Assembly (NCBI GenBank): GCA_002298155.1
Contig: DBME01000361.1
Coordinates: 1,800-13,117 of the forward strand
Direction of reading: 5' to 3'
DNA: 11,318 bases
Origin: Holophagaceae bacterium UBA706
Lineage (GTDB): Bacteria; Acidobacteriota; Holophagae; Holophagales; Holophagaceae
Shown: piece by piece, positions 1 to 7,469 of the stretch
How the letters are laid out: every line of letters begins with the position of its first letter
How positions within the stretch are numbered: the first letter of the stretch is position 1
Notes under the pieces: model-generated
What the model was told of the DNA's origin: nothing
Database searches by the model: none
The model's input: only the letters and a program-made list of their open reading frames with translations
Program-made: the position numbers and the translations under genes

Positions 1-580
1 CGCTGGGTGGTCACGCCGAGCATGCCGTGGTTCCGGAAGAAGGCCAGGAGGGTCGAGGCCGGGAAGGCGCCCATGGCCTCCACGGGCGTGGACCACACGG
101 CCCCCGCCATGGGGTAGAGGTAGTTGTGGCGGAAGGCGGCGCTGAAACCCTCCCGGTCAAGGGCCTCGTCCAAGGTGAGGGTGACCGCCAGGGTTCTCGC
201 GGAGCGGCCCCAGGCGTTGAACCGGGCCACCTCCCCAAGGAACCGCCAGAAGGCGGGCTTCACGGCGTTGCGGCGCTGGGTGAAGAGCCCGTTGAGCCCC
301 CGGCTGCACCAGGCGAAGTCCCGCCCCTGGCACGCGAAGGACATGTCGCTGGGCCCCGTGGCCACGCCCAGTTCCTCCAGGAGCGCCACCAGGTTGGGGT
401 AGTTCTCCCGGTTGTGGACGATGAAGCCCGTGTCCACCCGGGCGCCGGCGGGCGTGGTCACCGTGTGGGTATGGCCGCCGATCCGGACGTCCCGCTCGAA
501 GACCGTCACCTCGTGCCTGCCGCTCAGCCGGTAGGCGCAGGCCAGCCCCGCGATGCCCGAACCGATCACCGCCACCCGGC

Positions 581-584
<4 letters not shown>
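1..584 (-). CDS. FAD-dependent amine-oxidase-like oxidoreductase (COG2907 type), 3' part missing
   Basis: The frame starts at the ATG at 584-582 and stays open to the left edge, giving about 194 residues. The N-terminus carries a Rossmann FAD-binding motif: GSGIAG at residues 8-13 (GxGxxG), an acidic residue ending the second strand (E30), then RIGGHTHT at 35-42. These are typical of the flavin amine oxidase superfamily, especially the COG2907 'NAD/FAD-binding protein' group, whose members are usually above 400 residues, so more than half is outside the window. The start overlaps the desaturase stop by ATGA, and a GAGG seven bases upstream could serve as ribosome site, so translation is probably coupled. 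Known relatives sit beside DUF1365 and cyclopropane-fatty-acid-synthase-like genes in RpoE-ChrR regulons and are thought to act on lipid acyl chains. The actual substrate is not visible here. It is likely cytoplasmic, as no signal peptide is seen. Confidence 0.85.
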
Positions 585-1402
<818 letters not shown>

Positions 1403-1424
1403 GGGTGCACCGGGGAAGGGTTCG

Positions 1425-1441
1425 GAGGAAGCTTGCTCCTC
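1425..1441 (-). repeat. Small hairpin in the chrR-desaturase gap
   Basis: GAGGA at 1425-1429 and TCCTC at 1437-1441 are perfect inverted arms around a seven-base loop containing an AAGCTT core. It lies in the 70-base gap after chrR, about 23 bases before the desaturase start. No T-run follows, so it is not a clear terminator. It could affect message processing or partial read-through. Confidence 0.3.
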
Positions 1442-1472
1442 GACCCCTACGGTCCGATGCGGATTCTGGATG

Positions 1473-2096
1473 TCAGACCATGCGCTGCAGGATCCCCCGC
1501 CATCCCGTGAAGAGGATCTCCCCCTCCATGCGGGCCACCAGCCAGCAGTCCTCGTCGGCCAGGGCGCGGGGCGCGTGCCGGGAGCCTTCCACCATGGCCC
1601 CCCAATCGCCCGCCTCCAGCTGGCCGGTTTCATCGGCAAGACCGCCCGCCAGGATCACCGCTTCCTCCAGCCCCTGGTGCCGGTGCTCCGGGAAGGCGGC
1701 CCCGGCGGCCATGTGCACCAGGTAGAGACCGATGCCCTTGGGCAGCTCGGCCGCCAGGTCCAGGAATCTGAAGCCCGGCGTGAGGGCGCCCCGCCAGCCC
1801 TTGGACAGGTCCGAAGGCAGGTACGGGGCCAAGGCCTTCGTGAAGGGCAGGCCGGCCTGGACCGGCGCTTCCTGGGCGATGCGGGCCTGGATGCGGCTGA
1901 ACAGATCCGCGGGCGGAACCAGGGTCGCCTGGGCGGCCAGGAACCGGCCCCCGGGGGCGCTCAGCTCCGCCACCTGGGCGGCGCAGAGGTCGCACAGGGC
2001 CAGGTGGCAGTCCATGAGGGCGCGGGCCGCGGCATCGCCGTCGCCGGCGACATGGTCCAGGAGCCGGGTTTCAGGGGGGTGGAGGCGCGGGTTCAT
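1473..2096 (-). CDS. chrR: ChrR-family zinc/cupin anti-sigma factor
   Basis: This 207-residue protein matches the ChrR two-domain architecture. The N-terminal zinc-binding anti-sigma domain shows H6, H31, C35 and C38, the same positions I recall for the zinc ligands of Rhodobacter sphaeroides ChrR. The C-terminal cupin domain (about 100-200) has HRH at 138-140, E144 and H174, with the spacing of the ChrR cupin metal ligands (HxHx3E, then a His 30 residues later). In the known system ChrR binds and silences its ECF sigma factor, and singlet oxygen or organic hydroperoxides, sensed through the cupin domain, lead to loss of ChrR and release of the sigma factor. The start ATG overlaps the sigma factor stop by ATGA, with a GGGGGA ribosome site just upstream, so the pair is translationally coupled as expected for a sigma/anti-sigma module. 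It should act in the cytoplasm. Confidence 0.95.
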   Translation of the reverse strand: MNPRLHPPETRLLDHVAGDGDAAARALMDCHLALCDLCAAQVAELSAPGGRFLAAQATLVPPADLFSRIQARIAQEAPVQAGLPFTKALAPYLPSDLSKGWRGALTPGFRFLDLAAELPKGIGLYLVHMAAGAAFPEHRHQGLEEAVILAGGLADETGQLEAGDWGAMVEGSRHAPRALADEDCWLVARMEGEILFTGWRGILQRMV

Positions 2097-2674
2097 GGAT
2101 CCCCCAGGAGGCCCTTGAGCTGGCCAAGCGCCAAACGGATTCTGGATTTCAGGGTGCCCACCGGGACGCCCAGGCGCCCCGCGGCCTCCTCATAGGTGTA
2201 GCCGCCGAAGTAGGCCAGGACCAGGGGGCGGCGCTGGTCCTCGGGCAGGCCCCTCAGGGCCTTGTGGATCGTCGCGACCACAGCGGGGTCCGGGGTCGAG
2301 GTTCCGTCCATGAGGGTCTCCAGTTCAAGCTCGCCTCTATCCTCTACGGGCGAATGCGATCGCCAGATGTCCAGAACCTTGTTGCGGGTGATGGTGAAGA
2401 TCCAGGCTTCGGGCGTCCCCAGGGCGGGGCGGTACTGCCCGGCCTTCCGCCACACGGCCACGAAGACCTCCTGGACCAGGTCCTCGGCGGGCAGACGGCC
2501 ACGCCCCATGGCCTGGACGTAAGCCAGAAGGCGACCGGCGTACCGGTCGTAGAGCAGCCGGAAGGCCTCCGGGTCCTGCGTGCCCACCGCCTGGAGCAGC
2601 GCTCCGTCCGCGGCATCCGCAGGCAGGGAGCCGTTGGCGACGGGCGATGGGGGCTGGGGGAGGGACTCGGGCAT
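2093..2674 (-). CDS. rpoE: ECF RNA polymerase sigma factor (RpoE of the RpoE-ChrR type)
   Basis: This 193-residue protein has the two-domain layout of extracytoplasmic-function sigma factors. Sigma region 2 is at about 36-107, with the core-binding/-10 segment DLVQEVFVAVWRKA at 65-78 and WIFTITRNKVLDIWR at 91-105. Region 4 is at about 136-190, with RGLPEDQR at 141-148 and a helix-turn-helix GYTYEEAAGRLGVPVGTLKS at 158-177. There is no region 1.1 or 3. The immediately downstream, overlapping ChrR protein identifies it as a ChrR-controlled sigma factor (ECF11-like by context) that directs transcription of the oxidative-stress regulon when released. The ATG at 2674-2672 is the first Met of the frame that fits; the ribosome site before it is poor. 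The upstream 124 bases separate it from the SRPBCC gene, so it may be co-transcribed with that gene or have its own promoter. Confidence 0.95.
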   Translation of the reverse strand: MPESLPQPPSPVANGSLPADAADGALLQAVGTQDPEAFRLLYDRYAGRLLAYVQAMGRGRLPAEDLVQEVFVAVWRKAGQYRPALGTPEAWIFTITRNKVLDIWRSHSPVEDRGELELETLMDGTSTPDPAVVATIHKALRGLPEDQRRPLVLAYFGGYTYEEAAGRLGVPVGTLKSRIRLALGQLKGLLGDP

Positions 2675-2798
2675 GCCGGGGAGACGTCCTGGGGCGGGGT
2701 GGTTGGCTTTCCAAGCCTACACCGGCTGGGGTCTCCCCTGCGCCCATCCCTTGTCCACCGCTCCCGTGTCGTCTGGGCATATGGCGGGTTCCGGGGCG
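2675..2798 (-). other. Leader/intercistronic gap before the sigma factor with two short hairpins
   Basis: This 124-base stretch lies between the SRPBCC stop and the sigma factor start. It holds two short perfect inverted repeats: GGCTT/AAGCC (2705-2709 and 2713-2717, three-base loop) and GGGG/CCCC (2728-2731 and 2735-2738, three-base loop). Neither is followed by a T-run on the transcribed strand, so an intrinsic terminator is unlikely. I looked for a TGATCC-type -35 with a correctly spaced -10 here and did not find a convincing one. Confidence 0.35.
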
Positions 2799-3356
2799 TC
2801 AGCGGCACAGCAAGCGCTCGATCGTGGCCTTGCGGTACGCGAAGATCCGCTCCACGTCCCTTCGGACCCACAGAGCCGTGACCAGCCTTCCCAGGAGGCC
2901 CCACCCCACCCGGTACCGCACCCGGTCGATGATGCGCGTGCCGCCGTTGGGCAGGTCCAGGAACAGGTGGGTGTGGTGCCAGAGGGCATAGGGCCCCTTG
3001 AGCTGGAGGTCGGTGAACTGGTGCCCTTCCTCCCAGGTCTCGATCAGGGTGCGCCAGCGGAGCGTCAATCCGCGGACCCTGATGCGGTAGTCCAGCAGGG
3101 CCCCTTCACCCCGGGGCAGGGGTTCCGGCGTGAGGATCCGGAAGTTCAGCCAGGGCGGCGTAAGGCGTTCGAGGTTGGCGGGATCGGAGAAGAACCGGAA
3201 GACCGTCTCCCGGGGCAGGGCGACGTCCTGGTGGCTTTCGAAGCGCTCCTCGCGCTTCATGGCAGGTTCGCGGGCCGCCGCTGCGGGTGCCCGGTCGGGA
3301 AACGGCAGTCCGGTACCGGCCGCCAGGCTGGTGTTGCTGCAGGTTTTGAAATCCAT
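2799..3356 (-). CDS. SRPBCC (START-like) ligand-binding protein
   Basis: This 185-residue protein contains one SRPBCC/polyketide-cyclase-like fold from about residue 40 to 185. The characteristic opening is ALPRETVFRFFSDPANLERL at 46-65, followed by TPPWLNF (66-72), which resembles COG4276 proteins. These domains form a deep hydrophobic cavity for lipids or aromatic ligands; no enzymatic residue is obvious. Relatives commonly sit in RpoE-ChrR or lipid-modification clusters, so a role in binding or handling modified acyl lipids is plausible but inferred. The ATG at 3356-3354 is preceded by AAGGGGG six bases away, which favours this long form. An internal Met at residue 33 (ATG at 3260-3258), where homology really begins, has no visible ribosome site. 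The 32-residue Ala/Pro-rich leader is not a convincing signal peptide. It lies 124 bases upstream of rpoE on the same strand and is probably the first gene of the operon. Confidence 0.85.
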   Translation of the reverse strand: MDFKTCSNTSLAAGTGLPFPDRAPAAAAREPAMKREERFESHQDVALPRETVFRFFSDPANLERLTPPWLNFRILTPEPLPRGEGALLDYRIRVRGLTLRWRTLIETWEEGHQFTDLQLKGPYALWHHTHLFLDLPNGGTRIIDRVRYRVGWGLLGRLVTALWVRRDVERIFAYRKATIERLLCR

Positions 3357-3362
3357 GGGACG

Positions 3363-3369
3363 CCCCCTT
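3363..3369 (-). promoter_or_regulatory. Ribosome binding site deciding the SRPBCC start
   Basis: AAGGGGG on the minus strand, six bases before the ATG at 3356, is the reason the longer 185-residue form is preferred over the internal Met at residue 33. Confidence 0.6.
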
Positions 3370-3374
3370 GCCTA

Positions 3375-3404
3375 CCCATACGGGAAAACAAGGTTGCTGG
3401 ATGA
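3375..3404 (-). promoter_or_regulatory. Candidate RpoE/ChrR-type sigma promoter of the SRPBCC-rpoE operon
   Basis: On the minus strand TCATCC (3404-3399) is followed after exactly 18 bases by TATGGG (3380-3375). The R. sphaeroides RpoE promoters, as I recall, read TGATCC-N18-TAAG-like, so the -35 matches five of six bases and the -10 matches T, A and G. A start site about seven bases downstream would leave a very short leader carrying the AAGGGGG ribosome site. This is pattern matching by eye; autoregulation is the expected biology. Confidence 0.35.
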
Positions 3405-3683
3405 AGAAAGGAACAGCTTTCAAAGGTGGGCTTGCAGGAACCCATCCGGACCCCCTCGTCCCCGGCGGGGCTCAGGGTGTTCCATCCCGGCCGGCCATTA
3501 TGCCGTTGGGCAAGCCGGCATCCCAAACCCATGGCCATGGCGACCCAAGGTGGGCAAACTAAAGGGTATTAGCCAACAATGAAATCACGTGGGATCAACG
3601 AAGGCCTGGGCCCGCAGTGAATTCAACAACAAGGGGATGGGCCCCTGGAGTACGACCGCCTTCGACCAAGAACATGGCAAATC

Positions 3684-3690
3684 AGGGGAG
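3684..3690 (+). promoter_or_regulatory. Ribosome binding site deciding the start at 3694
   Basis: AGGGGAG sits three bases before the ATG at 3694. It supports this start over the earlier in-frame ATG at 3589, which lacks such a site and adds 35 unremarkable residues. Confidence 0.6.
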
Positions 3691-3693
3691 ACC

Positions 3694-4224
3694 ATGAACT
3701 CATCCATTCCTCAGTCCGAAGACCAGGAGCGCACATCGCCAGCCCCCGGGACGGCCGCGGGGGCTCCCATTGACATGAGCCCCTATTCCAACAGTGAACT
3801 GCGTGAATTGCTGGCCAACCCGCAGATGTACACCGCCGAGGCGGTCCATCAGGCGGCGAAGGAGCTCTCCTCGAGAAACGGAGTTCCGCGGTACTACACC
3901 AGGATCCATTCCCCGCTAACCGACAAACCGATTAAGGTAAACCGGACCTACGACATGGACCTGCACACCAAGATCCTGACCCTCTTCTCGGAGGCGAATC
4001 TCAAGCTCTACGCGCTTCTGCTGGCCTCGATGGATGGGACCCGACTGCTCTGGTCGGTATGGGCGCTCATGAGATTCATCAAGTTGAGTCCCGAAGGCTG
4101 GGTTTCGAACAATCTGGGGGCCGTGTACGACCGTGCTTTCCCGGTCGCACATAGCCTGTTTGGGCTTCTTTTCTTCCTCACCTTGTTCAACGTCCTCTCG
4201 CGTCGAACGGTTAGGCAGCGGTGA
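3694..4224 (+). CDS. Putative membrane protein of unknown function (176 residues)
   Basis: I do not recognise a named family. The first 28 residues are polar and Ser/Pro/Ala-rich with no signal peptide. Residues 31-61 form a compact helical segment (YSNSELRELLANPQMYTAEA at 31-50, then a Lys/Glu-rich helix), a pattern of the type 'YS-x-x-EL-x-x-x-L-x-NP-x-x-Y-x-x-E-A' seen at the start of assorted bacterial membrane proteins. Residues 104-128 are a long amphipathic or membrane-associated stretch, and 149-168 (FPVAHSLFGLLFFLTLFNVL) is a strong transmembrane helix followed by an Arg-rich tail, so the N-terminal part probably faces the cytoplasm or the helix is a tail anchor. Its stop lies 55 bases before the S41 protease start on the same strand, so the two may be co-transcribed. 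The locally lower GC is shared with that gene. Confidence 0.75.
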   Translation: MNSSIPQSEDQERTSPAPGTAAGAPIDMSPYSNSELRELLANPQMYTAEAVHQAAKELSSRNGVPRYYTRIHSPLTDKPIKVNRTYDMDLHTKILTLFSEANLKLYALLLASMDGTRLLWSVWALMRFIKLSPEGWVSNNLGAVYDRAFPVAHSLFGLLFFLTLFNVLSRRTVRQR

Positions 4225-4269
4225 ACCTGACGATCTGAAGGGCTGCTGCCCGACCCTCCCCCCTCCTTC

Positions 4270-4274
4270 AGGAG
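4270..4274 (+). promoter_or_regulatory. Ribosome binding site deciding the protease start
   Basis: AGGAG lies five bases before the ATG at 4280. Together with the signal peptide that begins there, it rules out the longer frame that opens at 4133 inside the previous gene. Confidence 0.7.
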
Positions 4275-4279
4275 TCCCC

Positions 4280-6568
4280 ATGCTTCGATTTCGATCGGTC
4301 GCCCTTGCCGTCTTCGGGGCGTTGACCGTCTTCTGTCATGCGCAGGAAGTGGGGAAAGCTCCTTCTTCCGCGACCTTGGTCAAGATGCTGAGTTTCGAAT
4401 CCGGTACCCTTCTCGGGCCGGAGGCCTGGGATGGTGGGCCGCAGGAGACCCTTTCCCTGGATGACAAGGTGGTGCATGGGGGGCGATGGTCCGCCAGGCT
4501 GGAACGAAACGCGACCAGTCCGGAATCCTTTTCCTCCCTCGCCAAAGTGTTTCACCTGGATTTCGAGGGCCGGGCGATTGAACTCCGCGGCTACATCCGT
4601 ACGGAGGACGTGAAGGAATTTGTGGGCCTTTGGCTCCGGGAGGATGGTGAGGACGGGAATTCCTTGGCGTTTGAAAATATGCAGGCCAAGGCGATCAAGG
4701 GCACCCGTGACTGGGCGGAGTATTCCATCACCTTGCCCCTCCATTCCGAAGCTCGCCAAATCGTCGTGGGTGCCCTCCTCGTCGGCACCGGCAAACTCTG
4801 GGTGGATGACCTGCAGGTGCTGGTCGATGGCAAGCCCATCTGGGAGGCTCCGAAGGTGGTGGCTCCCTTGACTCCACTCCATACCGACCATGCATTCGAC
4901 AAGGGCTCGGGTGTCTCGGTGTCCGGACTCTCCCGGGTCCAGGCTGAAAACCTGGCGACTCTTGGGAGGGTGTGGGGTTTCCTGAAATACCACCATCCCG
5001 GGGTGGCCTCCGGTAAGTTCCACTGGGACTATGAGCTGTTTCGCGTGATGCCCGGCGTCATGGCCGCGAAGGACCGCGCCGGAGCGAACCTGGCCATGGA
5101 GAATTGGATCAAGGGGCTTGGGGAGGTGGGCGCCTGCGATCCCTGCGCCAGCCTGGATCCGAAGGACCTGCACCTGCAGCCGGACCTCGGGTGGATTAAC
5201 GATGAGGCGCTCCTGGGTAGCAACCTGAGCCAACGCCTTCGCAGCATCCACAGCAACCGGGTGAAGGGAAAACAGTTCTACGTGTCGTTCATGCGCGGAG
5301 TGAATAACCCTTCGTTCAACCATGAAGGTTCGTATCCAGACATACATCTTCCTGACGCGGGATACCAGCTGCTGGGCCTGTACCGCTTCTGGAATATCAT
5401 CGCGTACTGGTTTCCCTATCGCGACGTGATGGGCGAGAACTGGTCCGACGTGCTTGTGGAATCGGTGCCGAGGATTGCCCTGGCGACGAGCCCGGAGGCC
5501 TATCAGCGGGAGCTGATGGCGGTCATCGCCCGCGTCCACGATACCCATGCGAACCTCTGGAGTTCCCTCAAGGTGCGCCCGCCGGTGGGGAAAGGCCAGT
5601 TGCCCATCGTGGTGCGTTTCGTGGAAAACCGCCCCGTGGTGGCGGGATTCGCCGCGGGCGAGGCCGGCAAGAACACAGGCTTCATGCTGGGCGACGAGAT
5701 CCTGGAACTTGATGGGGTGCCCGTGGGCAGGCTGGTCGAGGCGTGGTCACCCTTCTACGCGGCTTCGAACGAGCCCACGCGTCTGCGCGACATCGGACAG
5801 GCCTTCACGAAGGGCGAGTGCGGTCCCGCGAAGGTCCGGGTCCGACGGGCCGGCGGAGAGATCTCCGAGATCTCCAGCGCCCGCGTGGCCCTGGCCCCAG
5901 CTGATCGAGGCGGCTACACCCACGAGCTTCCCGGGCCGGCCTTCCAGCGTCTTTCCGCCGACGTGGCCTATCTCAAGCTGTCTTCCGTGAAGATCGCCGA
6001 TGTCGCCGACTATGTAGCGCGCGCGGGCGGGGCTAAGGGGCTGATCATCGACATTCGCAACTATCCGTCGGAGTTCGTGGTCTTTGCCTTGGGTTCCCTG
6101 CTGGTGGACAAGGAGACCCCGTTCGTCCGATTCACGACGGGGGACGGTTCCAATCCCGGCGCCTTCCACTGGACCGAGCCCTTGAAGCTCACGTCAGAGA
6201 AGCCTCATTTCAGCGGGAAGATCATCATCCTGGTGGACGAGATCTCCCAGAGCCAGGCCGAATACACCACCATGGCGTTCCGGTCGGCGCCTGGCGCCAA
6301 GGTGGTCGGCAGCACCACGGCCGGCGCCGATGGAAACGTCTCCCCCATCCCCCTGCCCGGGGGATTTCGTACGATGATCAGCGGCATCGGTGTCTTCTAT
6401 CCGGACAAGACTCCGACCCAGCGGGTCGGGATCCGTGCCGATGTGGAGGTGAAACCGACCCTCGCGGGCATCCGCGCCGGGAGGGACGAAGTCCTGGACG
6501 AGGCGCTGAGGCAGATCCTGGGTGCCCAGACGACCACGGCCGAGATCGACGCGATCCTCAGGAAGTGA
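4280..6568 (+). CDS. Exported S41-family serine protease with PDZ domain, tricorn-like active site
   Basis: This 762-residue protein starts with a signal peptide (MLRFRSVALAVFGALTVFCHA, likely cut after residue 21), so it is periplasmic or surface exposed. Residues about 30-190 look like a beta jelly-roll, carbohydrate-binding-like module; about 205-420 is a mostly helical region containing LGRVWGFLKYHHP; about 443-535 is PDZ-like (GFMLGDEILELDGVPV); about 555-735 is the S41 core, with LIIDIRNYPSE and SQSQAEYTTM. By alignment to CtpA/Prc the nucleophile is S658 in SQSQAE. The CtpA lysine position, 25 residues later, is alanine (AGADGN), so the lysine base is absent. H423 in VHDTHANL instead fits the catalytic His of tricorn-type S41 enzymes. 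The substrate is unknown; it probably degrades peptides or processes envelope proteins. The first half is lower in GC than the flanking genes. It ends convergent to the lipoprotein gene, 28 bases away. Confidence 0.9.
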   Translation: MLRFRSVALAVFGALTVFCHAQEVGKAPSSATLVKMLSFESGTLLGPEAWDGGPQETLSLDDKVVHGGRWSARLERNATSPESFSSLAKVFHLDFEGRAIELRGYIRTEDVKEFVGLWLREDGEDGNSLAFENMQAKAIKGTRDWAEYSITLPLHSEARQIVVGALLVGTGKLWVDDLQVLVDGKPIWEAPKVVAPLTPLHTDHAFDKGSGVSVSGLSRVQAENLATLGRVWGFLKYHHPGVASGKFHWDYELFRVMPGVMAAKDRAGANLAMENWIKGLGEVGACDPCASLDPKDLHLQPDLGWINDEALLGSNLSQRLRSIHSNRVKGKQFYVSFMRGVNNPSFNHEGSYPDIHLPDAGYQLLGLYRFWNIIAYWFPYRDVMGENWSDVLVESVPRIALATSPEAYQRELMAVIARVHDTHANLWSSLKVRPPVGKGQLPIVVRFVENRPVVAGFAAGEAGKNTGFMLGDEILELDGVPVGRLVEAWSPFYAASNEPTRLRDIGQAFTKGECGPAKVRVRRAGGEISEISSARVALAPADRGGYTHELPGPAFQRLSADVAYLKLSSVKIADVADYVARAGGAKGLIIDIRNYPSEFVVFALGSLLVDKETPFVRFTTGDGSNPGAFHWTEPLKLTSEKPHFSGKIIILVDEISQSQAEYTTMAFRSAPGAKVVGSTTAGADGNVSPIPLPGGFRTMISGIGVFYPDKTPTQRVGIRADVEVKPTLAGIRAGRDEVLDEALRQILGAQTTTAEIDAILRK

Positions 6569-6596
6569 CGCGGGATGATGGTGCTGGAGCCGGGCG

Positions 6597-7469
6597 TCAG
6601 GGCGCCGTCGGCGCGTTCCGCGGCACGGTCACCTTCTCCGGTGCCGACAGGGTAAAGGACACGGGCACCGAGGCCGGGATGCGGATGACGGTGTCGGCGG
6701 TGCCGGCCGCCAGGGCCGTTCCCGCGGCGGCGCCGATGGCGGCTCCGCCCAGGGCATGGTCGCCCTGGTGCTTGCTGCCGGAGAGGGCGCCCACCAGGGC
6801 GCCCAGGGCGGCGGTGCCGCCGATGAACTTGGCGTTGCGCTCGCCGCGCTTGTCCCCGGAAACCAGGTAGGTGCCGGCGTCCACGTCGTTGGTGCCCACG
6901 GTGGAAAGGCGGATGCCGAGACCGCCCTTGCCGCTGGCCAACCGGCCGGCCGGGAGGCTCTGGGTGACCACGCCCTTCACGGGGGTGCCCTTGGCCCAGA
7001 CCAGGCGGCCGCCCTGTACCACGTCCTTGGCGAGGGTGCCTTCCCAGGGGGTTCCGGCGGGGTCCTGATCCGTGGCGAGGGCATGGGACAGGACCACGGA
7101 AAGGGACGTGCCGGCGGGGACTTCCAGGGTCATGGTGGCGGGCTGCGACTTTTCGGGCATCGCCGCGAGCTCGGTGGCGTCCTGGTGGCGCTGGGCGGCG
7201 GTCTTCTTGGCTTCGGCCAGACGGTGCTGCAGGGCCTTGAGCTGGCCGGAGCCCACCTGCTCCACGGCATCGGCATCGCCGGCGCCGGCGTGCTTGCCGG
7301 CCTTGATGTCAGCGATCTCCTGTTCCAGCTGGGCGACCCGTGCGTCCGCCGACTTGGCGGCTTCCTGGGCTTGGACCACGGCCTCGCTGGGCTTGTGTTC
7401 GCAGGACACGAGCCCGACGGCCAGGGTGCCGACGACGAGAAGGTGGATGAGGCTGCGGTGGGTTCTCAT
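6597..7469 (-). CDS. Glycine-zipper lipoprotein with VirB10-like beta domain
   Basis: This 290-residue protein starts at ATG 7469-7467, with GGAGA seven bases upstream. Its signal peptide ends in a lipobox LVSC at 20-23, so C23 should be lipidated and the protein anchored in the envelope. Residues about 27-100 are rich in Ala, Gln, Glu and Lys and predict a coiled coil. Residues 115-207 (VPAGTSLSVVLSHALATDQD onward, with GTLAKDVVQGGRLVWAKGTPV) resemble the beta domain of VirB10/TrbI-like proteins. Residues 217-256 are an alternating Gly/Ala segment (glycine zipper, IGGTAALGALVGALSG and GGAAIGAAAGTALAAG) that can insert into or pack against membrane, and RIPASVPVSFTL follows. I recall this domain order as common in Acidobacteriota, with no assigned function. 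No secretion or conjugation genes are nearby, so a type IV secretion role is not supported. The gene stands alone and diverges from the GNAT gene. Confidence 0.85.
   Translation of the reverse strand: MRTHRSLIHLLVVGTLAVGLVSCEHKPSEAVVQAQEAAKSADARVAQLEQEIADIKAGKHAGAGDADAVEQVGSGQLKALQHRLAEAKKTAAQRHQDATELAAMPEKSQPATMTLEVPAGTSLSVVLSHALATDQDPAGTPWEGTLAKDVVQGGRLVWAKGTPVKGVVTQSLPAGRLASGKGGLGIRLSTVGTNDVDAGTYLVSGDKRGERNAKFIGGTAALGALVGALSGSKHQGDHALGGAAIGAAAGTALAAGTADTVIRIPASVPVSFTLSAPEKVTVPRNAPTAP

Larger units (their letters stand above)
3357..3693. other. Gene-free divergent spacer
   Basis: These 337 bases separate the minus-strand stress operon from the plus-strand pair. Apart from the candidate promoter and ribosome sites near both ends, I see only a 12-base self-complementary CCATGGCCATGG (3529-3540) and a weak TTGGG/CCCAA inverted repeat (3506-3510, 3522-3526). 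GC falls to about 48% in 3541-3600 by hand count, suggesting a promoter region for the rightward genes, but no clear -35/-10 pair was found. Open frames here do not look coding. Confidence 0.6.

Noticed and set aside
1403..1639. N-terminal extension of the desaturase to an ATG at 1639
   Set aside because: The extra 79 residues are Trp/Arg/Pro-rich, overlap chrR in another frame, and do not resemble desaturase N-termini.
3257..3538. 93-residue minus-strand open frame in the divergent spacer
   Set aside because: Overlaps the SRPBCC start in another frame, lacks a ribosome site and has random-looking composition.
3529..3540. CCATGGCCATGG palindrome
   Set aside because: A simple self-complementary repeat of six bases in tandem; it has no promoter or gene at an informative distance.
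4268..5548. A 426-residue minus-strand open frame opposite the S41 protease
   Set aside because: No recognisable motif, and it mirrors the codons of a well-supported protease with signal peptide and catalytic motifs.
6597..7469. Type IV secretion component (VirB10)
   Set aside because: Only the beta domain is similar. It is a lipoprotein with a glycine zipper, and no other secretion genes are present.
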